Positions 1 through 10,108 of a stretch of DNA of 35,026 nucleotides are shown here, piece after piece (positions within the stretch are counted from its first letter, which is position 1; each line of letters starts with the position of its first letter). The notes beneath the pieces were generated by a model that saw nothing but the letters and a program-made list of their open reading frames with translations, ran no database searches and had not been told where the DNA came from. Source of the DNA: Verrucomicrobiota bacterium (GTDB taxonomy: Bacteria > Verrucomicrobiota > Verrucomicrobiia > Chthoniobacterales > UBA10450); the NCBI GenBank assembly GCA_003221195.1, contig QHQO01000039.1:1-35026 (forward strand), in the 5' to 3' direction. A program made the position numbers and the translations under genes.

Positions 1-62
1 GTTCCCGTTGATCCCGCGCCGTATTTGAGCGTGTAGTCTAGAAGACACAATATCGAAATAGA

Positions 63-596
63 ATGAGACCAGAAAAAGCCAGCGTTGTTTTGGATCTTAC
101 CGAGAAGCTAAAACGCTCTCCGTTCGTGCTCGTAACCGACTATCAGCGAATGAAAGTTGGCGATTTTAGCGAGTTGCGGAACCGACTAGCGCCAGCCGGC
201 GCGGAAGTGCACGTTGTGAAGAACAATTTCCTCAAACGTGCCATGACCGATTCCGGTTTTCCGGAAGCAAACGAGACGCTGACTGGTCAAACAGCGGTTG
301 TTACAGGCGACAAAGATGTAGCGCCAGTTGCAAAAATTTTCAAGACATTCGCGGCCGAATTCAAGGTCGCCGCGCTGAAGATTGGCTTTGTCGATCGGGC
401 GATTCTTTCCGCCGCAGAATTGGAAACGCTGGCGGACCTGCCAGCGCGCGAAGTTATGCAGGCGCAATTGCTGGGACTGTTGTTGTCTCCCGCAACGCGC
501 TTCGTGCGATTACTGAACGAACCGGGCTCCGCATTTGCGCGGCTATTGAATGCAAAGGCAGAAAAGGAGGGCGCGGCTGCGCATGCGACGGCGTAA
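63..596 (+). CDS. rplJ: Large ribosomal subunit protein uL10 (L10)
   Basis: The 177-residue product is ribosomal protein L10, which forms the base of the ribosomal stalk and anchors L7/L12 dimers to 23S rRNA. The N-terminal half shows the L10 pattern: a helix ending in LVTDYQRM, then the NRLAPAGAEVHVVKNNFLKRA stretch and GQTAVVTGD. The C-terminal helix that binds L12 is Ala/Leu-rich (RLLNEPGSAFARLLNAKAE). Length is normal for the family. The ATG has only a weak ribosome-binding site. rplL, rpoB and rpoC follow on the same strand in the classic order; rplK and rplA, if present, lie left of the window. Confidence 0.97.
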   Translation: MRPEKASVVLDLTEKLKRSPFVLVTDYQRMKVGDFSELRNRLAPAGAEVHVVKNNFLKRAMTDSGFPEANETLTGQTAVVTGDKDVAPVAKIFKTFAAEFKVAALKIGFVDRAILSAAELETLADLPAREVMQAQLLGLLLSPATRFVRLLNEPGSAFARLLNAKAEKEGAAAHATA

Positions 597-649
597 AACA
601 GGTTTTCCGCTCGCGATGGCGGGTTGGGAAGTGAAACGAAAACTGTCCG

Positions 650-667
650 GGCCAATGGCTATTGGCC
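650..667 (+). promoter_or_regulatory. Stem-loop in the rplJ-rplL gap (possible attenuator)
   Basis: A perfect 7-base stem (GGCCAAT with ATTGGCC) closes a 4-base loop and is followed by TTAATTTT. It looks like a weak intrinsic terminator or a translation-modulating hairpin. L7/L12 is needed in about four copies per L10, so control at this gap is plausible, but function is inferred from position only. Confidence 0.5.
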
Positions 668-673
668 TTAATT

Positions 674-691
674 TTCCGAAAGCTTTCGGAA
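674..691. promoter_or_regulatory. 18-base perfect palindrome just upstream of the rplL ribosome-binding site
   Basis: Bases 674-691 read TTCCGAAAG then CTTTCGGAA, a perfect palindrome centred on AAGCTT. It ends nine bases before the GGAGG of rplL. It could be a protein operator or an RNA hairpin; as RNA the innermost pairs would have to open to form a loop. It follows the stem-loop at 650-667, giving two symmetrical elements in tandem. Confidence 0.5.
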
Positions 692-713
692 GCGGCAATT
701 GGAGGAAATAAAA

Positions 714-1109
714 ATGGCAGACACAGATAAATTGGTGGAGCAACTCAGCAACCTATCGGTGCTGGAGATTGCTGGGTTGGTCAAGCAACTGGAAGAGAAG
801 TGGGGTGTAAGCGCAGCTGCCCCAGTGGCAGTGGCTGCGGGCTCAGCCGCCGGCGGTGCAGCGGGCGGAGCGGCAGCTCCGGCAGCGGAAGAGAAAACCA
901 CGTTCGACGTAATCTTGAAAGAAATGGGCGCGAACAAGATTGCTGTGATTAAGGAAGTTCGCGGCGCGGTGCCTGGACTGGGCTTGGCTGAAGCAAAGGC
1001 GCTTGTCGAAGGCGCCCCAAAGACAATCAAGGAAGGCGTGACAAAGGAAGAGGCGGACGAGATGAAGAAGAAGATCGAGGCCGCTGGTGCAAAAGTCGAA
1101 GTCAAATAG
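714..1109 (+). CDS. rplL: Large ribosomal subunit protein bL12 (L7/L12)
   Basis: This 131-residue protein is the multicopy stalk protein that recruits translation factors. It has the usual three parts: an N-terminal dimerisation helix ([20 protein letters not shown]), an Ala/Gly-rich hinge at about residues 40-60, and the C-terminal factor-binding domain (EKTTFDVIL, then [10 protein letters not shown] and [16 protein letters not shown]). The ATG at 714 is chosen because a strong GGAGG lies at 701-705 with 8-base spacing; the in-frame TTG at 699 would put the ribosome-binding site inside the gene. Two hairpin-like elements precede it, and a long gap with a probable attenuator separates it from rpoB. 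Confidence 0.97.
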   Translation: MADTDKLVEQLSNLSVLEIAGLVKQLEEKWGVSAAAPVAVAAGSAAGGAAGGAAAPAAEEKTTFDVILKEMGANKIAVIKEVRGAVPGLGLAEAKALVEGAPKTIKEGVTKEEADEMKKKIEAAGAKVEVK

Positions 1110-1427
1110 CGACGCCTCGATAGGTCGCGGTTGTTTGTCGCCGTCCATTCAAACGGATGGGTACAGACCACCCATGGCACATTTTCCTTGCGGAGCAGAA
1201 ATTTTAAGCTACTGTCCTTTTCTGTTAGAAGCAGGCAGAACTTATTTTTAACCCGGCGCTCAACGGCAAAGCACAAGAATGGCAGCTCAACGGTGGTCAA
1301 TTTGACAGACCGCCGTTTTGGGTGCATTTTTGTGCCCTTCGCTCGTTGCTGAGCCCCTAAAATCTTGCCCGTTTCGTCCACGATTGGTGCGTGAACGTAG
1401 CGAGGCCTAACTCTTGACCAGTGACTT
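1110..1427 (+). other. 318-base rplL-rpoB intergenic region
   Basis: No gene is supported here. The interval has a strong stem-loop at 1289-1317 and a weaker one at 1320-1337 (GGGTGC with GTGCCC, two wobble pairs). No convincing -35/-10 pair and no Shine-Dalgarno immediately before rpoB could be picked by eye. In enterobacteria the matching gap carries an attenuator that lowers RNA polymerase synthesis relative to ribosomal proteins. Confidence 0.6.
1289..1319 (+). terminator. Probable rplL-rpoB transcription attenuator
   Basis: AACGGTGGTC (1289-1298) pairs with GACCGCCGTT (1308-1317), a 10-base stem with one U-G wobble and a 9-base loop. The 3' arm runs into TTTT. Its place between the ribosomal and the polymerase genes matches the well-known partial terminator in E. 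coli. The U tract is short, so partial read-through is expected. Confidence 0.65.
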
Positions 1428-4400
1428 ATGTCGGAACGTATTTACTTTGGAAGCATCAAGGAAGGGATCGAACCGCCGAATCTAATTGAGGTTCAGGCCA
1501 ATTCGTACGTTGATTTTCTTCAGAAGGACACTCCTTTTTCTAAGCGAAAAAATCAGGGACTCCAGGCTGTTTTCAAGGAGGTCTTTCCGATCGAGAGCTA
1601 TGACGAAAAAGCGGTGCTCGATTTTAGCCACTATGAGATCGGGGAGCCCAAGTTAAGCGCCTTGGAGGCGCAGCGGGAAGGACAGACCTACAGCGCGCCG
1701 TTGCATGTCACGTTCCAATTGCGCGAAGAAAAAGGCACGAAGGAAGAGAAAGTCTATATGGGTGAAATCCCCCTGATGACGCCCCAAGGGACTTTCGTTA
1801 TAAACGGCGCAGAGCGTGTAGTGGTAAGCCAGTTGCATCGCTCTCCGGGGATTGCTTTTGAATCTACTATCCACGTAAACGGCAAGGTCCTTTACAGCTT
1901 CCGGATCATTCCGGATCGGGGATCCTGGATTGAGGTCCAATTTGATACGGCCGATCTCCTTTACATTTATCTCGACCGACGCAAGCGGCGCCGGAAGTTT
2001 CTTGCCACCACGTTCCTGCGCGCTCTGGGCTATGGATCTGACGAAGACGTCATCAAGCTTTTTTATAACATCGAGACGCTGAAGCTAAGCGAGAAACTCG
2101 ATGAAGAGAAGCTCGCCACTAAAGTGCTGACTGCTGAGATCCGCGACGGCGAGGTGACCGTGGCGCGCGCGTTCGAACCGCTTACCCTGGCGACCGTTCG
2201 CCAGATCATGGCGCTTAAAATTCACGAGGTGAAAGTGATCGACATCTCTAACGATGACACCGTCGTGAAGGCGCTTCGAAAAGATCCGGCGCACGATCAG
2301 GAAGAAGCGCTCAAGGACATTTACCGCCGTCTCCGCCCTGGCGACCCGCCGACTGTGGCCAATGCGCGTGCCTTGCTGAAAAGGCTCTTCTTTGATCCAA
2401 AAAAATACGACCTCGGGCGGGTCGGCCGTTACAAGATCAATCAAAAACTTGGGATCAACGTTGATCCTACCGAGCGGATCCTAACAGACAAAGATTTTAT
2501 CGCTGCCATCAAATACCTGATCAATCTGCGACGGGGCGAAGGTACCCTTGATGATATTGATCACTTGGGTAGCCGTCGCGTGCGCACCGTCGGTGAACTA
2601 TTGGCGAACCAATGCCGTGTTGGTCTTGCTCGCACCGAGCGTCTGGTCAAGGAGCGAATGACTCTGTTCGACATCAATGTGGACGGCATGACCCCGCAAA
2701 AGCTTATCAATCCAAAGGCGCTCAGTGCGGTCATCCGCGATTTCTTTGGCCGGTCGCAGCTTTCGCAGTTCATGGATCAAACGAATCCGCTCGCAGAATT
2801 AACGCACAAGCGCCGTTTGTCGGCTCTTGGGCCTGGTGGCCTCAGCCGGGAGCGTGCCGGGTTCGAGGTGCGCGATGTTCATCCATCCCATTACGGGCGC
2901 ATTTGTCCCATTGAAACACCGGAAGGTCCAAACATTGGCCTGATTAGTTCGATGAGCACCTTTGCGCGCATCAATGAGTTCGGCTTTATCGAAACGCCCT
3001 ATCGTAAGGTGGAAAAGGGCCGCGTGACCGATCAGATCGAATATCTTACTGCTGATCGCGAGGAGAATTTCCTCGTTGCGCAAGCCAATGCGCCTGTTGA
3101 CGGACGCGGACATTTCACAGGCGAAAAGGTATCGGTGCGTTACCGTGGCGACTTTCTGGAAGTCGATCCGTCCAAGGTGAACTACATGGACGTCTCGCCG
3201 AAACAGCTTGTATCAGTGGCGGCCGGCCTGATCCCGTTTCTCGAACACGATGACGCAAACCGGGCGTTGATGGGCTCTAATATGCAACGCCAAGGCGTAC
3301 CTCTCGTGGTTTCCGAGGCGCCGCTGGTGGGCACAGGTTTGGAAGACAAAGTAGCGCGAGATTCTCACGCGGTTGTCCTGGCAACCGACAGCGGAAAGGT
3401 CGCTTCGGTTACGGCAGACCAAATCGTGGTCACGAAAGATGGTCATCTTCCCGAGAGCAAGAAGAAGCTTAAGACTGATCCGGAGGCTGGGATCCACGTT
3501 TATGAACTCCGCAAATTCATGCGGTCCAATGCCGGCACGTGCGTGAACCAGAAGCCGATTGTGCACAAAGGTCAGCACGTGAAACGGGGTCAAGTCATCG
3601 CCGACGGTCCAAACACCGATCAGGGCGAGCTGGCTCTGGGACGCAACGTGCTCGTCGCATTTATGCCATGGAATGGATACAACTTCGAAGACGCTATCAT
3701 GATTTCAGAAAAAGTGGTCAAGGAGGATGTTTACACCTCCATCCACATTGATGAATTCGAGATCGGCGCGCGAGATACCAAACTCGGACCCGAAGAAATC
3801 ACGCGCGATATTCCGAACGTCAGCGAAGAAGCTCTGCGCAACCTCGGACCTGATGGGGTTGTGCGGGTCGGCGCGGAAGTGAAGCCGGGCGACATTCTGG
3901 TCGGCAAGATCACCCCGAAGAGCGAAACCGAATTGGCGCCGGAAGAACGCCTGCTGCGTGCAATTTTTGGCGAGAAAGCAGCGGACGTGAAGGACACGTC
4001 GCTCACTGTTCCCTCAGGCACCTATGGGATTGTGATGGACGTAAAGGTCTCCTCCCGCCGCGAAGTTTCGCGCGAAAAACTCACGCCGGCGGAAACCAGA
4101 CGACAACTCAAAACCATTAGTGAAGAACACAAGCGCAAGAAAGAGACGCTCGTCGAACAGTTGACTGACTCGCTATCGAACGTCCTGCTCGGCGAAAAAG
4201 TTCCTCTCGACGTCGTCAACGCCAAGAACGGCGAGATCATTATTCCAGCCAATCGCAAGATTACCAAGACCCTGTTGCGAAAGCTGGCGACAGCGCACGA
4301 TCACATCGAGATCGATCCGAGTCCGATCCGCAATAAGATCCGGGAAATCATCGGCGCATATGAACACAAGTTCGCCGAGCTCGAACTCGAACGCGATCGC

Positions 4401-5222
4401 GCCATGGACCGGGTAGAAAGCGGTGACGATATCGATCCCGGAATCATCAAACAGGTCAAGGTCTATATCGCCAGCAAACGCAAACTGAGCGTCGGTGACA
4501 AGATGGCAGGGCGGCACGGAAACAAGGGTGTCGTCGCCCGCATTGTGCCCGAAGAGGACATGCCTTTCCTGGCAGACGGAACGCCGGTTGAAATTGTGCT
4601 TAATCCGTTGGGTGTGCCCAGCCGCATGAACGTGGGACAAGTTCTCGAAACACACCTGGGAGTTGCCGCGAGGGCACTCGGATTTAAGGTCGCCACCCCG
4701 GTGTTTGATGGAATCAAAGAAAAACAGATTCGCGAATATTTGCATGATGCCCGGAAGAAGGAGGGATTTACCTGGGTGCAGGAAAGCGGCAAGGCAAAGC
4801 TTTTCGACGGACGCACCGGCGATCCTTTCGATCAGGAGGTGGTGGTTGGCTACATCTATATGATGAAGCTCGGCCACTTGGTGGCGGACAAGATTCACGC
4901 TCGCGCGGTAGGCCCGTACTCGCTCGTCACTCAACAACCGCTCGGCGGGAAGGCCCAATACGGTGGCCAGCGTTTTGGTGAAATGGAGGTGTGGGCGCTG
5001 GAAGCTTACGGAGCCGCCTATACTTTGCAGGAACTGCTCACCGTTAAATCCGACGACGTGCAGGGGCGAACCCGGATTTATGAGTCGATCGTCAAGGGTG
5101 ATAATTCGCTTGAAGCCGGTACACCTGAATCTTTCAACGTTCTAATCAAAGAAATGCAGAGCTTGGGCCTCGACGTGAAGGTCGGCGGCCAACCTCCTAC
5201 GTTTCTGGAGAGCGTCGCGTAA
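1428..5222 (+). CDS. rpoB: DNA-directed RNA polymerase subunit beta
   Basis: The 1264-residue protein is the beta subunit, forming one side of the active-site cleft and the rifampicin pocket. The rifampicin region reads [13 protein letters not shown] at residues 443-455, then [13 protein letters not shown]. The positions most often changed in resistant mutants are wild type here: Q447, D450, H460 and S465 (E. coli 513, 516, 526 and 531). The conserved [10 protein letters not shown] starts at K1025, and the C-terminal clamp segment ([18 protein letters not shown]) is intact. The start codon lacks an evident Shine-Dalgarno. rpoC follows after 28 AT-rich bases, so the two are surely co-transcribed. 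Confidence 0.99.
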   Translation: MSERIYFGSIKEGIEPPNLIEVQANSYVDFLQKDTPFSKRKNQGLQAVFKEVFPIESYDEKAVLDFSHYEIGEPKLSALEAQREGQTYSAPLHVTFQLREEKGTKEEKVYMGEIPLMTPQGTFVINGAERVVVSQLHRSPGIAFESTIHVNGKVLYSFRIIPDRGSWIEVQFDTADLLYIYLDRRKRRRKFLATTFLRALGYGSDEDVIKLFYNIETLKLSEKLDEEKLATKVLTAEIRDGEVTVARAFEPLTLATVRQIMALKIHEVKVIDISNDDTVVKALRKDPAHDQEEALKDIYRRLRPGDPPTVANARALLKRLFFDPKKYDLGRVGRYKINQKLGINVDPTERILTDKDFIAAIKYLINLRRGEGTLDDIDHLGSRRVRTVGELLANQCRVGLARTERLVKERMTLFDINVDGMTPQKLINPKALSAVIRDFFGRSQLSQFMDQTNPLAELTHKRRLSALGPGGLSRERAGFEVRDVHPSHYGRICPIETPEGPNIGLISSMSTFARINEFGFIETPYRKVEKGRVTDQIEYLTADREENFLVAQANAPVDGRGHFTGEKVSVRYRGDFLEVDPSKVNYMDVSPKQLVSVAAGLIPFLEHDDANRALMGSNMQRQGVPLVVSEAPLVGTGLEDKVARDSHAVVLATDSGKVASVTADQIVVTKDGHLPESKKKLKTDPEAGIHVYELRKFMRSNAGTCVNQKPIVHKGQHVKRGQVIADGPNTDQGELALGRNVLVAFMPWNGYNFEDAIMISEKVVKEDVYTSIHIDEFEIGARDTKLGPEEITRDIPNVSEEALRNLGPDGVVRVGAEVKPGDILVGKITPKSETELAPEERLLRAIFGEKAADVKDTSLTVPSGTYGIVMDVKVSSRREVSREKLTPAETRRQLKTISEEHKRKKETLVEQLTDSLSNVLLGEKVPLDVVNAKNGEIIIPANRKITKTLLRKLATAHDHIEIDPSPIRNKIREIIGAYEHKFAELELERDRAMDRVESGDDIDPGIIKQVKVYIASKRKLSVGDKMAGRHGNKGVVARIVPEEDMPFLADGTPVEIVLNPLGVPSRMNVGQVLETHLGVAARALGFKVATPVFDGIKEKQIREYLHDARKKEGFTWVQESGKAKLFDGRTGDPFDQEVVVGYIYMMKLGHLVADKIHARAVGPYSLVTQQPLGGKAQYGGQRFGEMEVWALEAYGAAYTLQELLTVKSDDVQGRTRIYESIVKGDNSLEAGTPESFNVLIKEMQSLGLDVKVGGQPPTFLESVA

Positions 5223-5250
5223 TTTTTAAATTGTAAATTATTTGTAAAAA

Positions 5251-8200
5251 ATGAACGAACATTCCTGGCGTGAGTTAGTGGGCGAAGAGCGGCCCGTGGG
5301 TTTTGATCAAGTCGCGATTGGTGTCGCGTCGAGTGACACGATGCGCTCGTGGAGCAAAGGCGAAGTCAAAAATCCTGAGACAATCAATTATCGGACTTTC
5401 AAACCGGAAAAGGGAGGTCTTTTCTGCGAACGCATTTTTGGTCCGACGCGCGACTGGGAATGCTCATGCGGAAAATACAAGCGTATCAAGCATAAGGGCG
5501 TCATCTGCGATCGGTGCGGCGTCGAAGTTACGTTGGCTCGGGTCCGCCGTGAACGGATGGGTCATATCGAATTGGCCGTACCCGTCTCGCACATCTGGTT
5601 TTACAAATGCATGCCCTCGCGAATCGGGCTCATGCTGGATATGAGCGCCCGGCAGCTCGAACGGATCATCTATTACGAGGATTACATCGTCATCGATCCG
5701 GGCAAAACGCCACTACAGAAAACACAACTGCTTAACGAAGTCGAATACCGGGAGGCGCAGGAGCAGTACGGCGAAGATTTCGTTGCGGGCATGGGCGCGG
5801 AAGCGATCAGAAAACTTCTGGCCGAGATCGATCTCAACAAGCTCAACAAAGAGCTTGAGAAGGCGATGGCCGCCACCAAGAGCAAACAGATTCGCAAGAA
5901 ACTCGCGAAGCGTCTCAAGCTCATCCAGGGCTTCCAAAATTCGCATGCGCGTCCGGAATGGATGATTCTGGACGTATTGCCGGTCATTCCGCCGGATCTG
6001 CGCCCTTTGGTTCCCCTCGAGGGCGGACGATTCGCCACCTCAGACCTGAACGACCTTTATCGCCGGGTTATTAATCGTAATAACCGGTTGAAAAACCTGC
6101 TCATGCTTAAAACGCCGGACGTCATCATTCGGAATGAAAAGCGGATGTTGCAGGAGGCGGTGGACGCTTTGTTCGACAATGGCAGACACGGTCGCGCTGT
6201 GACTGGCGCCGGGAATCGGCCTCTGAAGTCCCTGAGCGACATGCTAAAGGGCAAGGGTGGGCGTTTCCGTCAAAATTTGCTCGGCAAACGCGTCGATTAC
6301 TCAGGCCGCTCCGTAATTGTGATCGGTCCGGAGCTAAAGCTGCATCAGTGCGGATTACCGAAGAAGATGGCGCTGGTGCTTTTCGAGCCGTTTATTATCC
6401 GGCGGCTGAAAGATTTGGGCTACGTGCACACCGTGCGCAGCGCGAAAAAGATGATCGAGCGTCAGACGCCCGAGGTATGGGACATTCTCGATGAAGTGAC
6501 CAAAGGTCACCCGGTGCTGCTCAATCGCGCGCCCACTCTGCATCGATTGTCCATTCAGGCTTTTGAACCGCAATTGATCGAAGGCGAAGCCATTCGCATT
6601 CACCCCTTGGTTTGCACAGCTTACAATGCGGACTTCGACGGGGACCAGATGGCAGTGCATGTGCCGCTCTCAGTGGAGGCCCAGATGGAAGCACGCATGC
6701 TAATGCTCGCGCCGAATAACATTTTTTCCCCATCCAGTGGCAAACCCATCACGACGCCTTCCCAGGATATCACCCTCGGTTGTTACTACCTCACCCAAAA
6801 CCCTCGCGGCGGCAAAGATGGCCAGCGGCTCCCGCTCTTCGGCGATGCGGCCGAGGTAGAATTCGCAATGGCAGAAGGAAGCATTCGCGCACATGACCGT
6901 ATCCGGATTAAGAACCCGGATATCGGTAAGCAAACGATCTATGGAAATGCTGAAGCCAAAACGATCGAAACCACCTCGGGTCGCGTCGTTTTTAATGAGA
7001 TTTGGCCTAAGCAGCTTGGATTTTTCAACAGACCCGCCGGCAAGAAGCAGCTTAGCGACATTATCTGGCGCTGTTATCAAATTGCAGGACCAGCAGAAAC
7101 TGTCGCGACGCTGGACAAATTAAAAGAGCTCGGCTTTGCCGAGGCCACTAAAGCTGGCATCTCTATTGGGATTTCGGACATGATCATTCCGAAGGAAAAA
7201 GAGACCGAGCTGGAAAACGCATATAAGCAGATTCGACAGGTTGATCAGCAATATCGCAAAGGCATCATCACCGATGGCGAGCGCTACAATAAGATTATCG
7301 ATATCTGGACGCACGCTGGTGACGAAATTTCCAGTGCCATGTTCCGCACTCTGGAACACAATGACGGGCGCAAGGAGTTGAATCCTGTTTTCTTGATGGT
7401 CGATTCCGGTTCACGTGGCAACCGCCAGCAGGTCCGTCAGCTCGCAGGTATGCGCGGTTTGATGGCCAAACCTTCGGGTGAAATCATTGAGCGGCCGATC
7501 ACGTCGAACTTCCGCGAAGGGCTGAGCGTGCTCGAGTATTTCATTTCTACACACGGTGCTCGCAAGGGTCTTGCGGACACCGCGCTAAAGACGGCTGACT
7601 CCGGGTATCTAACGCGCAAACTGGTCGACGCTGCACAGGACGTCATTATCAATGAAAAGGACTGCGGCACCGTAAACGGCATCGTAGTGCGCTCAATTTA
7701 CGAGGGCGACGAAGAAGTAGTCGATCTTGGTCAGCGCATTATCGGACGCGTAAGCTGCGAAACGATCGCTGATCCGGTGGACAAAAAGAAGAAGATCGTT
7801 AAAGCGAATCAGTTGATTGATGAAAAGATCGCTGCGGACCTTCAGCGAGTGGGCGTCGAGAGCTTGAAGATTCGTTCGGTTCTTACCTGTGAGTGTGGCC
7901 GAGGCGTCTGCGCAATGTGCTATGGGCGCAATCTGGCTACGGGCCAATTCGTTAAGCTTGGCGAAGCGGTAGGGATTATCGCAGCCCAATCGATTGGCGA
8001 GCCGGGAACGCAATTAACGATGCGCACGTTCCATATCGGCGGCACGGCCAGCCAGACGTTCAAGCAACCAATCATCAAGGCCAAGAACGATGGCACCGTC
8101 CGCTTCAACGACTTGCGGACAGTGCAGGCGCTCGACGGCAGCTGGATCGCTTTGAACAAGAACGGTTCGATCAGTGTGCACAACGAAGAGGGCCGCGAAC

Positions 8201-9366
8201 TCGAGCGTTACAACGTGGTGATCGGATCAATGATCTCCAAAGGTGACGGAGGCGCGGTTAAGAAGGGCGAAACCTTCGTTCAATGGGATCCATACAATGT
8301 GCCTATTCTCACCGACAAGGGTGGCAAGATCGAATTCCGCGATATGATCGCCGGTGTCACGATCAAACGCGACGTCGATGAGGCGACCGGCCTGATGGGC
8401 ACCGTTATTATTGAGCACAAGGAGGATTTGCATCCACAAATCGTTATCGTGGATGACAAGAAGGAAGTGCTCGCGAGTTATTCCATCCCAGCTGGCGCCC
8501 ACGTGATCGTGGAAGAAGGCCAAAAGGTGCGTGGTGGCGCGCTACTGGCCAAGACGCCCCGGAAGGTAGCAAAGACCAAAGATATTACTGGCGGTTTGCC
8601 GCGTGTGGCCGAATTATTCGAAGCGCGTCGGCCAAAAGATGCCGCAGAGATTGCGAAGATCGACGGCGTTGTCGAGATGGGCGGCACCGTCCGCGGAAAG
8701 CGACGCTTGATTTTGAAGGATCCCGACACCGGAGCCGAGGAAGAACACCTGATCCCGCTTAACAAACACATTATCGTGTTTAAGGGCGATTTCGTAAAGA
8801 AGGGTCAGCAACTTACCGAGGGCCCTGTCGTCCCCCATGAAATTCTCGAGGTCTGCGGACCGCAGGATTTGCAAGAGCACCTCGTCAATGAAGTGCAAGA
8901 GGTATATCGGTTGCAGGGTGTGGAGATTAACGACAAGCACATCGAAATCATCGTGCGTCAAATGTTGCGAAAAGTGAAGATTACCGATCCTGGCGATACA
9001 TCATTGCTCTGGGGCGATCAGGTCGACAAGCTCGATTTCGAGGAGGAAAACAAGAAGGTCGTCGAGAAGGGTGGTAAGCCGGCAGAAGCCGTTCCGGTCT
9101 TACTCGGCATCACGAAGGCTTCGCTCGAGACGGACAGCTTTATCTCGGCTGCTTCATTCCAGGATACGACCCGTGTTCTTACAGAAGCGGCTACACTGGG
9201 TAAGGTGGATAGGCTGCGCGGCTTCAAGGAAAATGTGATTATGGGTCACTTGATCCCCGCCGGTACCGGTTTCCCCGAGCACCGCGAGATCAAGTTGGTA
9301 GAAAAAGGTGAGCCAATTGGTGCGCCGGTGATGGAAGAAGCCGAGCCACATCCGGCCATCGGGTAA
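5251..9366 (+). CDS. rpoC: DNA-directed RNA polymerase subunit beta'
   Basis: The 1371-residue beta' subunit carries the catalytic magnesium site NADFDGDQ, with D461, D463 and D465 as ligands. The N-terminal zinc site has C71, C73, C86 and C89. The second zinc site has C805, C880, C887 and C890. The bridge-helix and trigger-loop region includes [16 protein letters not shown], and the C-terminal part ends in the expected [10 protein letters not shown] segment. Length is close to the proteobacterial protein, with no large lineage insertion obvious. The 28 bases before it are AT-rich without a Shine-Dalgarno, suggesting coupling to rpoB. An octamer inverted repeat lies just after the stop codon. 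The rpsL-rpsG genes that often follow rpoC are absent. Confidence 0.99.
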   Translation: MNEHSWRELVGEERPVGFDQVAIGVASSDTMRSWSKGEVKNPETINYRTFKPEKGGLFCERIFGPTRDWECSCGKYKRIKHKGVICDRCGVEVTLARVRRERMGHIELAVPVSHIWFYKCMPSRIGLMLDMSARQLERIIYYEDYIVIDPGKTPLQKTQLLNEVEYREAQEQYGEDFVAGMGAEAIRKLLAEIDLNKLNKELEKAMAATKSKQIRKKLAKRLKLIQGFQNSHARPEWMILDVLPVIPPDLRPLVPLEGGRFATSDLNDLYRRVINRNNRLKNLLMLKTPDVIIRNEKRMLQEAVDALFDNGRHGRAVTGAGNRPLKSLSDMLKGKGGRFRQNLLGKRVDYSGRSVIVIGPELKLHQCGLPKKMALVLFEPFIIRRLKDLGYVHTVRSAKKMIERQTPEVWDILDEVTKGHPVLLNRAPTLHRLSIQAFEPQLIEGEAIRIHPLVCTAYNADFDGDQMAVHVPLSVEAQMEARMLMLAPNNIFSPSSGKPITTPSQDITLGCYYLTQNPRGGKDGQRLPLFGDAAEVEFAMAEGSIRAHDRIRIKNPDIGKQTIYGNAEAKTIETTSGRVVFNEIWPKQLGFFNRPAGKKQLSDIIWRCYQIAGPAETVATLDKLKELGFAEATKAGISIGISDMIIPKEKETELENAYKQIRQVDQQYRKGIITDGERYNKIIDIWTHAGDEISSAMFRTLEHNDGRKELNPVFLMVDSGSRGNRQQVRQLAGMRGLMAKPSGEIIERPITSNFREGLSVLEYFISTHGARKGLADTALKTADSGYLTRKLVDAAQDVIINEKDCGTVNGIVVRSIYEGDEEVVDLGQRIIGRVSCETIADPVDKKKKIVKANQLIDEKIAADLQRVGVESLKIRSVLTCECGRGVCAMCYGRNLATGQFVKLGEAVGIIAAQSIGEPGTQLTMRTFHIGGTASQTFKQPIIKAKNDGTVRFNDLRTVQALDGSWIALNKNGSISVHNEEGRELERYNVVIGSMISKGDGGAVKKGETFVQWDPYNVPILTDKGGKIEFRDMIAGVTIKRDVDEATGLMGTVIIEHKEDLHPQIVIVDDKKEVLASYSIPAGAHVIVEEGQKVRGGALLAKTPRKVAKTKDITGGLPRVAELFEARRPKDAAEIAKIDGVVEMGGTVRGKRRLILKDPDTGAEEEHLIPLNKHIIVFKGDFVKKGQQLTEGPVVPHEILEVCGPQDLQEHLVNEVQEVYRLQGVEINDKHIEIIVRQMLRKVKITDPGDTSLLWGDQVDKLDFEEENKKVVEKGGKPAEAVPVLLGITKASLETDSFISAASFQDTTRVLTEAATLGKVDRLRGFKENVIMGHLIPAGTGFPEHREIKLVEKGEPIGAPVMEEAEPHPAIG

Positions 9367-9372
9367 GTTCTG

Positions 9373-9445
9373 GGAGTAGCGGAGTAATGAAGTAATGGGC
9401 GACAACAAATCCCATTACTCTCTTACCCTATCGCTCCAATACTCC
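9373..9445. repeat. Inverted pair of degenerate octamer tandem arrays
   Basis: The left arm has three 8-base units of the type GGAGTAAT (from 9373, 9381 and 9389). The right arm, read on the minus strand, has four units of the same type, the last at 9445. The two arrays face each other across an 11-base loop, and the inner part is a perfect 9-base stem (AGTAATGGG at 9391-9399 with CCCATTACT at 9411-9419). There is no U tract, so a terminator role is doubtful. It fills almost the whole gap between rpoC and the next gene. Confidence 0.8.
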
Positions 9446-9458
9446 ACCTAGAGTCGTC

Positions 9459-10004
9459 ATGTCGATCGTCACCAAAACGGGCGATAAAGGCGAAACGTCT
9501 CTGATGTACGGCCATCGCGTATCGAAGGGTGATCCACGCGTCGATGCGTATGGCTGTGTCGATGAGCTGACTGCAGCCCTAGGCTTAGCCAGATCCGTTT
9601 CGACTGACAAATTTATTTCAGACAAAATTCTCGCCGTACAAAAAGACTTAATCGTTCTCATGGGAGAACTGGCAACCGCGCAAAACGATCGGGAGCGTTA
9701 TGTCAAAGATGGTTTTCAACTCACCACAGCAGCGATGGTCGATAGGGTCACCGCCGTGATTGTCGTTCTCGAGAAGGACGATTCGCTTTATCCGAAAGAT
9801 TGGGTGATTCCCGGAGCAACATTGGTGTCTGCTGCCCTTGATTTTGCTCGCGTAACGTGCCGCCGCGCCGAGCGGCAGATCGCCGGTTTCAGCACCAGTG
9901 GCCCGGAGTTTAACATCGAGATTTTGCGGTACCTAAATCGTCTGTCGGATCTCTTGTGGATCCTGGCGAGGTACGTCGAGAAAGACTCTCGGAATTCCCA
10001 TTAG
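9459..10004 (+). CDS. Corrinoid adenosyltransferase, PduO type
   Basis: The 181-residue product matches PduO-type ATP:cob(I)alamin adenosyltransferases, cytosolic trimers that make adenosylcobalamin. The N-terminal ATP-binding motif is VTKTGDKGETSLMYG at residues 4-18. VDELTAALG follows, and the C-terminal half has the family signature around CRRAERQIA and RYLNRLSDLLWILAR. Length is typical of the family. The ATG at 9459 begins four bases after the repeat-filled gap behind rpoC. No cobalamin riboswitch was recognised in the short upstream gap. No B12-dependent enzyme or other cobalamin gene is nearby, so the physiological user of the cofactor cannot be read from the window. Confidence 0.93.
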   Translation: MSIVTKTGDKGETSLMYGHRVSKGDPRVDAYGCVDELTAALGLARSVSTDKFISDKILAVQKDLIVLMGELATAQNDRERYVKDGFQLTTAAMVDRVTAVIVVLEKDDSLYPKDWVIPGATLVSAALDFARVTCRRAERQIAGFSTSGPEFNIEILRYLNRLSDLLWILARYVEKDSRNSH

Positions 10005-10027
10005 CGGCGTATTGCTGTGGCGCACCT

Positions 10028-10046
10028 TGAATTGCGCTGCAATTCA
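10028..10046 (+). terminator. Stem-loop after the adenosyltransferase gene
   Basis: TGAATTGC (10028-10035) and GCAATTCA (10039-10046) form a perfect 8-base stem with a 3-base loop. No U run follows, so it is only a candidate terminator or mRNA-stabilising hairpin separating the adenosyltransferase from the next gene set. Confidence 0.35.
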
Positions 10047-10108
10047 GCGTCAAAAATTGGCAAGCCTCCGGCAGCAACATTCATCGTTGCGTGTTATGCA
10101 TCGTCGCA

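Noticed and set aside
699-713. In-frame TTG as start of rplL
   Set aside because: The strong GGAGG at 701-705 would then be inside the gene; the ATG at 714 has ideal spacing and gives the normal N-terminus.
1131-1352. Small frame in the rplL-rpoB gap
   Set aside because: No ribosome-binding site or similarity, and it overlaps the attenuator-like hairpin.
668-1381. Long minus-strand frame across rplL and the gap (237 codons)
   Set aside because: It is antisense to rplL, with a composition set by the Ala-rich hinge, and has no family resemblance.
1428-5222. Rifampicin-resistance substitutions in RpoB
   Set aside because: The key positions Q447, D450, H460 and S465 are all wild type.
9367-9458. 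Intrinsic terminator after rpoC
   Set aside because: The inner 9-base stem is strong but is followed by CTCTTACCC, not a U tract; described as a repeat instead.
9367-9458. Cobalamin riboswitch before the adenosyltransferase gene
   Set aside because: The gap is only 92 bases, is filled by the octamer repeat and has no B12-box-like sequence.
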